Shown one piece after another: positions 7,488 to 13,754 of a stretch of DNA of 14,083 bases (position 1 is the stretch's first letter; each line of letters starts with the position of its first letter). Below the pieces are notes generated by a model. It was not told the DNA's origin. It made no database searches and was given only the letters and a program-made list of their open reading frames with translations. The translations under genes and the position numbers were made by a program. The stretch is from Treponema sp. (lineage in GTDB: Bacteria > Spirochaetota > Spirochaetia > Treponematales > Breznakiellaceae), in the NCBI GenBank assembly GCA_031275035.1, contig JAISPH010000223.1, positions 1 to 14,083 on the forward strand, written 5' to 3'.

Positions 7488-7793
7488 TCAGAATATCATG
7501 ATCAACAGGGCCACCAAAAAGCCCCAGAGACATATTCCTTCCGCAAGACCCGCATAGGGCAGCGCCTTGCCGGAAAGTTCCGGGTTCTCGCTCATCGCCC
7601 CCATAGCGGCGGACCCAATCTGGGCGACTGCAAGGCCGCCGGCAATGCAGGAAATACCCACCGCCAGGGCGGCGGCAAAATACTTCCAAACCGCGGTCCC
7701 CTGCTGGACCGCCCCGGCCTCCGCCTCCTGGGCGGACAACAGGGTCCCCAGGCACAACAGCATCAGCGCCAGTAAAAATACTTTAACTTTCAT
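7488..7793 (-). CDS. atpK: V/A-type ATPase subunit K (rotor ring, single-hairpin type)
   Basis: Membrane rotor-ring subunit that carries the transported ion. At 101 residues it holds one helical hairpin, not the duplicated four-helix form of about 155 residues. Residues 1-21 look like a cleavable signal peptide (MKVKVFLLALMLLCLGTLLSA, then QEAEAG); a leader of this kind is, as I recall, also present in the Thermus rotor subunit. Helix 1 spans about 37-67 (SCIAGGLAVAQIGSAAMGAM), the cytoplasmic loop is SENPELSGKA, and helix 2 is about 77-101, with the ion-binding Glu85 in GLAEGICLWGF. The position equivalent to the sodium-coordinating Gln of Enterococcus NtpK appears to be Val56, and Gly86 follows Glu85, so proton use is more likely than sodium. 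GAGGAG lies 8 nt before the ATG. Two hairpins precede the gene. Confidence 0.95.
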   Translation of the reverse strand: MKVKVFLLALMLLCLGTLLSAQEAEAGAVQQGTAVWKYFAAALAVGISCIAGGLAVAQIGSAAMGAMSENPELSGKALPYAGLAEGICLWGFLVALLIMIF

Positions 7794-7814
7794 AACCTTT
7801 ACTCCTCTGTTTTA

Positions 7815-7842
7815 CACCGCGGAGGCCGCAGGGCCGCCGGTG
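7815..7842 (-). other. GC-rich hairpin just upstream of the atpK ribosome site
   Basis: On the minus strand CACCG-G-CGG pairs with CCGCGGTG as an 8-bp stem with one bulged G, and the loop can pair further through GGCC. It ends about 4 nt before the GAGGAG-containing purine tract of atpK. No T-tract follows. It may protect the atpK message or influence its translation. Confidence 0.5.
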
Positions 7843-7859
7843 CTATAATTTCCTCTTCT

Positions 7860-7890
7860 GAATCCGGGTATACCCGTCCTTCCGGGATTC
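7860..7890 (-). other. Hairpin just after the atpI stop
   Basis: GAATCC-C-GG pairs with CCGGATTC as an 8-bp stem with one bulged C. The loop holds a perfect GGGTATACCC palindrome that could form an alternative short stem. It begins 4 nt after the atpI stop. The following bases are purine-rich, not a T-tract, so an RNA processing or stability role is more likely than termination. Confidence 0.5.
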
Positions 7891-7894
7891 ATCC

Positions 7895-9910
7895 CTAATC
7901 GGCGGATTTTTCCCGGCGAAACCTGAAGGGAGCAAATTCTACCCCGGTATCGGTAAAAAATTTGCTGAAAAATTCATAGTACTGAAGCCGTACTACCTGG
8001 ATGGCGACGATCATCCCCTCAAGGAGAATGATCACGGCGTTTCCGAAGACCGTTATCAGCAGGGCAAAAAGGGGTCCCACCGGAAGTTCCCTGACCATGC
8101 CGGACAGGGTGAAGACGATAAAGGACAGCACCGCATGGGAAAGGGCAAAAGCCCCCACCCGGAGAAAGCTGACGGTATTGGAAATATAGGTTGAAGCGGT
8201 CTCCAGAATTTCAACAAAACCTTCCATGATGAAGACCAGAAGCCCCTGTTCCAGAATAGGACGTTTCCGGGCGATGATGCGCCAGATCAGGGGGCCGAAA
8301 AAAATACCCGCCCCCGGAAGGGCAAGTCCCGGTATGTCGAACCAGGCAAAGCTGCCCCCGGCAACGATCCGCAGAACGATAAAAACGGCGTACCAGAAGA
8401 GGAGCAGCCCCGCCAGTCCCGTCTTCGAGAAAAAGGCCTTTTCGTATTTTTTAAGGGTACACTGGTTGATAATATTCACCAGGAGGCCGATGGAGTTGAG
8501 AATGACCCCGACGCCGACGGTAAAACCGAAAAAGTAGAAGAGTTTTTCCAGGTTGTCCTTTTCGGGCATCAGGTGGAGTATCCGTTCTACCGGTTTTCCC
8601 GTCAGCAGCCCCGTAATGGCCATGGTCGGCCCCGTCAGCAGTGTTTCGTTGGTAAAAACTTCGCCGTTGAGGAAACCCATGATCATCGAGGAGATTCCCA
8701 CTGCTATAAGGGGAGATGAAAAGTGCCTGAAATTGGCGAGCAGCTTGATCTTCCTCCGGCCCGCCAGAATTCCCAGGAGGAGGAGTACCAGTCCCTGCCC
8801 CAAATCGCCGAACATGATGCCGAAGAGGACCGTAAAGAAAAAAGCCACAAAGGGGGTCGGATCTATCGTACCGTAGAGGGGGGCCCCGTAAGAGAAAACC
8901 ACCCGTTCAAAGCCTTTTACAAAGGACCCGTGCTCCAGGGAAACGGGAACCTTGGCCTTCCCTTCCCGGATACCGGCCACTTCTTCGGGATTAAAGGCCC
9001 GGACCGCCACCCTGTTTTCGGTCAGCTTTTCCAGTTCCGCTACCAGGGAGGCCACCTGATCCGCAGGCACCCAGCCGGAGAGAACATATACGCTTCTGGT
9101 AGCCGCCAGTCTTCCTTTGAGGCGTTCCACCATGTCCGCCATCAGGTAAGATGCGGTAAGGGAACGGAGAGCGGGACCGCATTCATTCCGCAAAAGATCC
9201 TTGTCTTCCTTTGTCTTTTCCAGGGCGCTTTCCGCACCTTTAAGCCTGGTCTCAAGTCCCGAGAGAAGTTCCGCGGGAACCCCCTTGTAACCTTCGGGGA
9301 TAGTTATGGGAACAAAGGCCTGTTTTTTAAGTTCCGAATCCAGGGCAAAGCGGCCCTTCCGGGAGGCCGCCGCCAGTACCCGGTCCCCGTCTCCCAGGGG
9401 AACCAGCACCGCCCGGTCCGCCAGGGTTTCCTGAATTTCAGCCTGTTTTTTGGGATCGAGCCTGCCCACCCTGAGGGTCAGATAGGAAAGCTGATCCAAA
9501 TCGGCAAAGGGGGCGTTAAGGTTGGAAAAGGCCCTGGCTTCATTTAAGGCCTCCTCTACCTTCCGTTTCTCCGCGGCCTCTTCATTTTCCCGCCTGCTCA
9601 GCAGGGCTATGCTGTCGGTGATCTTGTCGGTAAGCATGTCTTCGGTTTCCCCCGGAAGCCGGCTCGACTCTTCGGGTTCAAGGGGAAGTTCTACCTGCAG
9701 ATAGGCGGCGCCGGAACGGATCTTCTCAAGGTTTTCCCCGATATGTTTCCGGGCGGCCTCGTCAAGTACGTGGACATGGCTGTCCTGATCCGCGCCGGGT
9801 TCTTCGGAGAGGTGCATTATTCCCCGGCGGCCAAGAAACTCTATGACCGTATCCACATCCCGGGTAAGAACGGTAAGCTGTATCTGCTTCATCTTCCGGG
9901 GCCGGATCAT
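7895..9910 (-). CDS. atpI: V/A-type ATPase subunit I (membrane stator, a-subunit)
   Basis: Stator subunit that forms the ion half-channels against the rotor ring and anchors the peripheral stalks. At 671 residues it has the family layout. Residues 1 to about 345 form a cytoplasmic arm, with an N-terminal MKQIQLTVLTRDVDTVIEFL and two coiled-coil stretches (about 95-130 and 215-245). The membrane domain starts at YGAPLYGTIDPTPFVAFFF (about 341-359) and holds seven or eight hydrophobic segments. The essential channel arginine is R584 in TVSFLRVGAFALSHAVLSF, and a second conserved pattern, LLEGMIVAIQVVRLQYYEFF, gives E631 and R641. The start overlaps the atpC stop as ATGA. A 101-nt gap with two hairpins follows. 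Confidence 0.97.
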   Translation of the reverse strand: MIRPRKMKQIQLTVLTRDVDTVIEFLGRRGIMHLSEEPGADQDSHVHVLDEAARKHIGENLEKIRSGAAYLQVELPLEPEESSRLPGETEDMLTDKITDSIALLSRRENEEAAEKRKVEEALNEARAFSNLNAPFADLDQLSYLTLRVGRLDPKKQAEIQETLADRAVLVPLGDGDRVLAAASRKGRFALDSELKKQAFVPITIPEGYKGVPAELLSGLETRLKGAESALEKTKEDKDLLRNECGPALRSLTASYLMADMVERLKGRLAATRSVYVLSGWVPADQVASLVAELEKLTENRVAVRAFNPEEVAGIREGKAKVPVSLEHGSFVKGFERVVFSYGAPLYGTIDPTPFVAFFFTVLFGIMFGDLGQGLVLLLLGILAGRRKIKLLANFRHFSSPLIAVGISSMIMGFLNGEVFTNETLLTGPTMAITGLLTGKPVERILHLMPEKDNLEKLFYFFGFTVGVGVILNSIGLLVNIINQCTLKKYEKAFFSKTGLAGLLLFWYAVFIVLRIVAGGSFAWFDIPGLALPGAGIFFGPLIWRIIARKRPILEQGLLVFIMEGFVEILETASTYISNTVSFLRVGAFALSHAVLSFIVFTLSGMVRELPVGPLFALLITVFGNAVIILLEGMIVAIQVVRLQYYEFFSKFFTDTGVEFAPFRFRREKSAD

Positions 9911-10941
9911 GATTCAAGCTCCAGCAGGGCAAAGACGTCCCTGGCGGGTATGCCCATACCCAGACCTTCGGCGACGCTGGTCAGAATGTCCTCTTCAAAT
10001 TGTTTAAGCTTGATAAAGCAGGAACTGGTGTCCATGGAAAGGGGGCGACGGCGAAAGCAGGACCGGGCAAGCCGGTACAGGTATTCGGAGGCGGCGTTCT
10101 GAAAGTACCGGGGGTCCGCAGTCCAGGCTTCGCCGGGCCGGGGAGGGTTTAGAAATCCCGCACGCTTCCATTTTTCCCAATCCGCATAGTTATCCAGAGC
10201 CATGGAAAGGGAGGCGGCGGCATCCTCCGCCAGGGATCTGCGGTCCCCGCCCTGGGGGGTTGAAACCAGCCGGCCCCGTATTTCTTCCGCGGACATGCGG
10301 TAATAGGTCCTGAGCCTCATGGCCCACACAATATTTTTGAGGGATATTTCCTCGGCAATGATATTTTCGATACAGCGGCTGTCGTTTTTGGGCAGGATAC
10401 GGATGGATTCCCAGAGACGGGTATAGTACTGCTGATCCAGCTTTATTTGAAGATCGGAAGCCTCCCCCTCCGCGGCGGAATCGAGATCTTCCTTCAGAAG
10501 GAATTCAAATTCCGTTCCCGTCAGCATAGCGTTAAGATCGGGATAGGCTGAAAAATTAACGGTGCCAAAGCGGCCCAGATCGGTAAAGAAGGGGGACTTC
10601 GCCGGGACTCCCGTATTTTTGCCGCCCACAGCGCTGAGAACGCTCTTTATATCCCCATACTCGTAGCTTCTTACCAGGCGGAGGATCAGTTCGGGGGGCT
10701 TGGAAAAGGAATCCACGATGGCGAGGATTTGTTTGACCGAACGGCCTATGATCCGTTTTTCCAGATCGATCAGAAGTTCCCGTTCCGGAAGGTCCCGGCT
10801 TGTCCGGGGAAATACCAGTCGGTCCAGTTCCGAAAGCCGGGTAAGGCCCCCCAGCCGGGACACCCTTTTTCCCAAAAAGGATTTGCCGATAATCCCGCAG
10901 GCTTTGGCATAGGCATATGCCCGTTCCCCAGCTCCCGGCAT
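9907..10941 (-). CDS. atpC: V/A-type ATPase subunit C (rotor socket, AC39/d family)
   Basis: Funnel-shaped subunit that sits on the rotor ring and receives the D shaft. At 344 residues it is entirely soluble and helical, as expected. The start MPGAGERAYAYAKACGIIGKSFL matches the family opening (Y-A-Y-x-x-A-R/K). Internal marks are DLEKRIIGRSVKQILAIVDSF, the repeat-like domain with EFEFLLKEDLDSA, a central ENIIAEEISLKNIVWAMRLRTYY segment that is characteristic of AC39 proteins, and a C-terminal return to the first domain. The ATG comes 1 nt after the H-like gene, and the stop overlaps atpI. In most bacterial and archaeal operons C follows E; here it precedes I. Confidence 0.94.
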   Translation of the reverse strand: MPGAGERAYAYAKACGIIGKSFLGKRVSRLGGLTRLSELDRLVFPRTSRDLPERELLIDLEKRIIGRSVKQILAIVDSFSKPPELILRLVRSYEYGDIKSVLSAVGGKNTGVPAKSPFFTDLGRFGTVNFSAYPDLNAMLTGTEFEFLLKEDLDSAAEGEASDLQIKLDQQYYTRLWESIRILPKNDSRCIENIIAEEISLKNIVWAMRLRTYYRMSAEEIRGRLVSTPQGGDRRSLAEDAAASLSMALDNYADWEKWKRAGFLNPPRPGEAWTADPRYFQNAASEYLYRLARSCFRRRPLSMDTSSCFIKLKQFEEDILTSVAEGLGMGIPARDVFALLELES

Positions 10942-10942
10942 A

Positions 10943-11251
10943 CTAGGCCTTCATAAGACAGCTTTCAACAAGCCGGAAAAATTTTTCACTGTCCGCCGGC
11001 GTAGTGCCCAGACTCTGACGGTACGCTTCAAGCTGGCGCTGATAATCCTCTTTTACCGCGGCGATTTCTTTTTCATAATTTTCGTTAAGCAGCGCCGTCT
11101 CCCGGGCGTACTCCTCATCAAAACGGGCCCGGTTCCGCTTTTCCGCTTCCGCGGTCCGCCGGTCCGCCTCGGCCTGGGCGTCGTCTATCAGGGCCGCCGC
11201 ATTCGCTTCAACGGACAGTAAATGCTGCAGTACCGTTTGTTCATCAGCCAT
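10943..11251 (-). CDS. V/A-type ATPase peripheral-stalk coiled-coil subunit (H/G-like)
   Basis: A 102-residue, highly charged and almost fully helical protein. The N-terminus (DEQTVLQHLLSVEANAAALIDDAQAEAD) resembles the opening of V-ATPase G/archaeal H subunits, where a short helix is followed by a long Ala/Glu/Arg-rich coiled coil (about 20-80: RRTAEAEKRNRARFDEEYARETALLNENYEK). It would pair with subunit E to form the peripheral stalk. It is the first ATPase gene in transcription order, as G/H is in Thermus and archaea, and it lies 11 nt after the EIIA gene and 1 nt before atpC. Coiled coils of this kind have little sequence signature, so the call depends largely on the position and length. 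Confidence 0.8.
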   Translation of the reverse strand: MADEQTVLQHLLSVEANAAALIDDAQAEADRRTAEAEKRNRARFDEEYARETALLNENYEKEIAAVKEDYQRQLEAYRQSLGTTPADSEKFFRLVESCLMKA

Positions 11252-11262
11252 ACCGGACCCGC

Positions 11263-11736
11263 TTAATCAAGAGCAATAAGAATATCCTCGTATTTTTTGA
11301 TAACTCCGTAGGCGCCCTGGGCGTCGTTTTGAGCCACCAGATCCGTATAAAAAGACGGATTATCCAGCAGTTCAGCAACCCGTTTTAGAAGGCGCAGATG
11401 CTTTTCCGTGTCCGACTGGGGGGCCAGCATCATAAAAATCAGGTAAACCGGCTGTCCGTCCAGGGCGTCGTAGTCAATGCCCTTTTTGGAAATGCCCAGG
11501 ACGCCAAAGACCTTGTCTACAGCATTGGTTTTACCGTGGGGAATGGCTATGCCCTTCTGGATGCCGGTAGACATCTTGGACTCCCGTTCCCGGACGGCGT
11601 TCAGGATCTCTTCCCTGGCGTTTGACCTGGCGGACTGGCAAAAATGGTTCACTAGTTCTTCAAAGGCCTCTTCCTTGTCTTCCGCCTCAAGGCCGACTTT
11701 TATAAATTCCGGTGAAAAAACATCATATAAGAACAT
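11263..11736 (-). CDS. PTS EIIA type-2 domain protein (PtsN-like)
   Basis: A single EIIA domain of the fructose/mannitol/Ntr family, 157 residues, cytoplasmic. It would be phosphorylated on H67 in the motif GIAIPHGKT, preceded by the family arrangement R-E-x-x-x-S-T-G-I (RERESKMSTGIQKGIAIPHG). Downstream motifs are DGQPVYLIFMMLAP and KHLRLLKRVAELLD. No transport domains (EIIB or EIIC) are fused or adjacent, which favours a regulatory PtsN role over sugar uptake. It lies between secG (27 nt upstream) and the ATPase genes (11 nt downstream). EIIA-Ntr proteins are known in other bacteria to regulate potassium transport and other membrane processes, so control of an ion-translocating ATPase is a reasonable guess but is not shown here. 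The ribosome site is a weak GGGGG tract about 7 nt before the ATG. Confidence 0.92.
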   Translation of the reverse strand: MFLYDVFSPEFIKVGLEAEDKEEAFEELVNHFCQSARSNAREEILNAVRERESKMSTGIQKGIAIPHGKTNAVDKVFGVLGISKKGIDYDALDGQPVYLIFMMLAPQSDTEKHLRLLKRVAELLDNPSFYTDLVAQNDAQGAYGVIKKYEDILIALD

Positions 11737-11763
11737 AGCAAAACCCCCGCGGACCTGTAGGCA

Positions 11764-12123
11764 TTATTCGGATAATCCGGCGTCAGGTCCGGGCACGGTA
11801 TTTACAGCTCCGGCGCCGTCTTCTTTCCACCATTCGCCTTCCTCTTCGGTAGTAAGCTCCCGGGCCGCCGATTCAACCCCCCCGCCGCCGGGGGTCTTGT
11901 TGATAAGGGCAAGACCGAGGCTGAGAATGAGAAAGACAGCCCCCAGTATGGTGGTGGTTCGGGTCAACACATTGCCCGAGCGGGAACCGAAGGCGGATCC
12001 GCTGCCGCCGGCAAAGATGCCGCCCAGACTGTCCCCCTCTTCATTTTGAAACAAAACTATCAGAATAAGCAACACCGCCACGAAAATAAAGAGAATCAAC
12101 AGCAGAATACCCAGTATACCCAT
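11764..12123 (-). CDS. secG: Protein translocase subunit SecG
   Basis: Small component of the SecYEG channel in the cytoplasmic membrane. I choose the ATG at 12123 (119 residues): the protein then begins directly with transmembrane helix 1 (MGILGILLLILFIFVAVLLI), as SecG does, and GGAG lies about 8 nt upstream. A frame open to 12249 would add 42 polar residues within the structured leader. After helix 1 comes the conserved loop LFQNEEGDSLGGIFAGGSG and FGSRSGNVLTRTTTIL, then helix 2 (about 56-75). The tail from 77 to 119 is Gly/Glu-rich and longer than in E. coli. A promoter and a leader of about 138 nt precede it, and the EIIA gene follows. Confidence 0.93.
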   Translation of the reverse strand: MGILGILLLILFIFVAVLLILIVLFQNEEGDSLGGIFAGGSGSAFGSRSGNVLTRTTTILGAVFLILSLGLALINKTPGGGGVESAARELTTEEEGEWWKEDGAGAVNTVPGPDAGLSE

Positions 12124-12261
12124 CTTCAAACTCCGTTTGATAAAACCGGAGAGCCGGGATTCCTTGTCCGTCCCCGGATCTTGCCCGGCATTCCGCAATA
12201 CCGGGGTCCTCCGATTGAATTGTTCGTCAGGGGAACAATCGGCGCGCAACCCCCCAAGCCG
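12124..12261 (-). promoter_or_regulatory. Structured 5' leader of secG
   Basis: Between the expected start of transcription and the secG ATG the transcript can form three successive hairpins: a 7-bp stem ATTGTTC/GAACAAT (12219-12225 with 12233-12239), a 9-bp stem with a 4-nt loop (12184-12192 with 12197-12205) and a 5-bp CCGGG/CCCGG stem (12154-12158 with 12173-12177). The second stem is complete only in the minus-strand RNA, where one pair becomes G-U. I recognise no riboswitch class. Confidence 0.5.
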
Positions 12262-12267
12262 TAATCT

Positions 12268-12296
12268 ATTGTACCGAATGGAAACAACTTATTCAA
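12268..12296 (-). promoter_or_regulatory. Sigma-70-type promoter for secG and the ATPase cluster
   Basis: On the minus strand, -35 TTGAAT (12291-12296) and -10 TACAAT (12268-12273) are separated by exactly 17 nt. Each differs from consensus at two positions or fewer. It lies just after the stop of the CBS-ACT gene, and it is the best promoter match I see in the window. All fourteen genes downstream could depend on it. Confidence 0.7.
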
Positions 12297-12314
12297 GAAG
12301 CGGGAAGCCCCGGC

Positions 12315-12956
12315 CTATTCCCGTATATCCTCCAGTTCCACCGGAAGGATCCTGAATATGGCTTCCACCTCGCCCCGGCTTATGCCGGTAATTTTCAGGG
12401 TTCCCCGGCTGCGGGAAAGGTCGTCCCCCGAGGCTGATACAAAGGCAACGATGTTCCCCCCCTTCTCCGCTATGGCTCCCGCTATTTTTGCAAGCTGCCC
12501 CGGCTTTTCATCCATGGAAAAGGCCACCCGTACCCCGGTATGACGGGCGCCAAAGGCGTTGATAAACACCCGGAACAGATCCGTCCCGGTGATGATCCCC
12601 ACCAGGAGAGCGCCCTTCATAACCGGCAGGCAGCTTATATCATGGTCCGCCATAATCCGGGCCGCCTCCTCCACCACCTCGTTTTCATTCACGGTGATGA
12701 CTTTTTTCTCCATTATTTCCTTTACCTTGAGTTTGGAAAGGAGATAGCTTATCTCATACATATCAAGGCTGGTGGCGACGGAGGGCCCCGCCTTGAGCAT
12801 GTCCTTTTTGGTTACGATACCCACCAGGATATTGTTCTTGTCCAGCACGGGAAGGCGGCCTATTTTTTCTTTATCCATGATGGAGCGGGCTTCGTTCACC
12901 GATATATCGGGATGCACGAATACGGGGTTCTTGGTCATAACACGGTTAATGATCAT
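12315..12956 (-). CDS. CBS-pair and ACT domain protein (AcuB-like)
   Basis: A 213-residue cytoplasmic sensor-type protein. CBS domain 1 covers about 1-60 (VMTKNPVFVHPDISVNEA; IGRLPVLDKNNILVGIVTKKD) and CBS domain 2 about 75-130 (IMEKKVITVNENEVVEEA; ISCLPVMKGALLVGIITGTD); such pairs bind adenine nucleotides. An ACT domain follows (about 138-213, VRVAFSMDEKPGQLAKIAGAIAEKGGNIVAFVS), a fold that often binds amino acids. The layout matches AcuB-like proteins, but a role in acetoin metabolism cannot be inferred from that name. The gene lies 81 nt after livF with a strong AAGGAGG site about 6 nt before its ATG and no promoter seen between them. Its product may therefore report energy or amino-acid status to the branched-chain amino acid transporter. 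Confidence 0.92.
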   Translation of the reverse strand: MIINRVMTKNPVFVHPDISVNEARSIMDKEKIGRLPVLDKNNILVGIVTKKDMLKAGPSVATSLDMYEISYLLSKLKVKEIMEKKVITVNENEVVEEAARIMADHDISCLPVMKGALLVGIITGTDLFRVFINAFGARHTGVRVAFSMDEKPGQLAKIAGAIAEKGGNIVAFVSASGDDLSRSRGTLKITGISRGEVEAIFRILPVELEDIRE

Positions 12957-13031
12957 TTGATTCCTCCTTGCCTTTGCCGGAAGCCCCTGAAATACGCCGG
13001 ACCGGACGCCTTTCCGGGCTTTCTCTGTCTT

Positions 13032-13059
13032 GGAAGCCTACCCTCCCAGGTAGGCTTCC
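13032..13059 (-). other. Perfect 11-bp hairpin spanning the livF stop codon
   Basis: GGAAGCCTACC and its exact complement GGTAGGCTTCC flank a 6-nt loop. One arm encodes the conserved end of LivF (EAYL) and the other covers part of the stop and the bases after it. Neither strand has a proper T-tract next to it, so it may be an attenuator or a 3'-end stabiliser rather than a full terminator. Confidence 0.6.
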
Positions 13060-13754
13060 TTTACGGTACTATCCTTCATCAGCTCCGCTCCGGGGCCGGT
13101 CTTGATAACCTCCCCGGTTTCCAGCACATAGCCCCGGGCGGCCAGGGCCAGGGCCTTGAAGGCGTTTTGTTCCACCAGCAGGATGGTGGTCCCCGCCTCG
13201 TTGATCCGCCGGATGACGGCAAAGATCTCATCCACCAGTATGGGGGCAAGCCCCATGGAGGGCTCGTCCATCAGAAGGAGCCGGGGCCTGCCCATCAGGG
13301 CCCGGCCCATGGCGAGCATCTGCTGTTCCCCGCCGGAAAGGGTCCCCGCCACCTGGCGGCTCCGTTCCCTGAGGCGGGGGAAAATGCCATAGACCATTTT
13401 CAGATCTTCCCTGACGCCGCCCCGGTCCCGCCGGCTGTAGGCGCCCATTTCCAGATTATCCTTTACCGTAAGGTTGGCGAAGATACGCCGCCCCTCGGGA
13501 ACCTGGATGAGACCGGCGGCAACGATGCGGTCCGGCGGCAGGGCGCCGATATCCTCGTCATTAAAAAAAACCTTGCCTGCGGTTTTTTTGATAATGTTGG
13601 AAATGCCGTGGAGGGTGGTGGTTTTTCCCGCGCCGTTGGATCCAATAAGAGTGATAATCTCCCCCTGGGCGACTTCAAAGGATATGCCCCGCAGGGCCCG
13701 GATGGATCCGTAATGAACCGTAAGGTTTTCAACCCTGAGCAGGCTCTTACCCAT
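13038..13754 (-). CDS. livF: Branched-chain amino acid ABC transporter ATP-binding protein LivF
   Basis: One of the two ATPases that power uptake of branched-chain amino acids (or related amides) through LivH/LivM; it acts on the cytoplasmic face of the membrane. At 238 residues it is complete. Walker A is GSNGAGKT (38-45), the Q-loop is Q84 in [12 protein letters not shown], the signature is LSGGEQ (139-144), and Walker B is LLLMDEP with catalytic Glu164. The switch position is Gln196 in LLVEQN, as is usual in LivF. The ATG at 13754 is chosen because AGGAGG (13761-13766) lies exactly 6 nt upstream. A TTG 18 nt further upstream lacks such a site. It overlaps the livG stop by 8 nt. The 3' end lies within a perfect hairpin. 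Confidence 0.96.
   Translation of the reverse strand: MGKSLLRVENLTVHYGSIRALRGISFEVAQGEIITLIGSNGAGKTTTLHGISNIIKKTAGKVFFNDEDIGALPPDRIVAAGLIQVPEGRRIFANLTVKDNLEMGAYSRRDRGGVREDLKMVYGIFPRLRERSRQVAGTLSGGEQQMLAMGRALMGRPRLLLMDEPSMGLAPILVDEIFAVIRRINEAGTTILLVEQNAFKALALAARGYVLETGEVIKTGPGAELMKDSTVKEAYLGG

Noticed and set aside
7842..7890. Intrinsic terminator after atpI
   Set aside because: The hairpin is followed by purines on the minus strand, not a T-tract, and atpK must be expressed downstream.
8723..9547. Plus-strand open frame of 274 codons opposite atpI
   Set aside because: It lies entirely within atpI, whose motifs are unambiguous, and its translation shows no known motif.
12124..12249. N-terminal extension of SecG by 42 residues
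   Set aside because: The added residues are polar and precede a normal SecG start; the region is better explained as leader, and the ATG at 12123 has a GGAG site.
12124..12314. tRNA gene next to secG, as in some bacteria
   Set aside because: The hairpins do not form a cloverleaf and I see no T-loop or acceptor-stem pattern.
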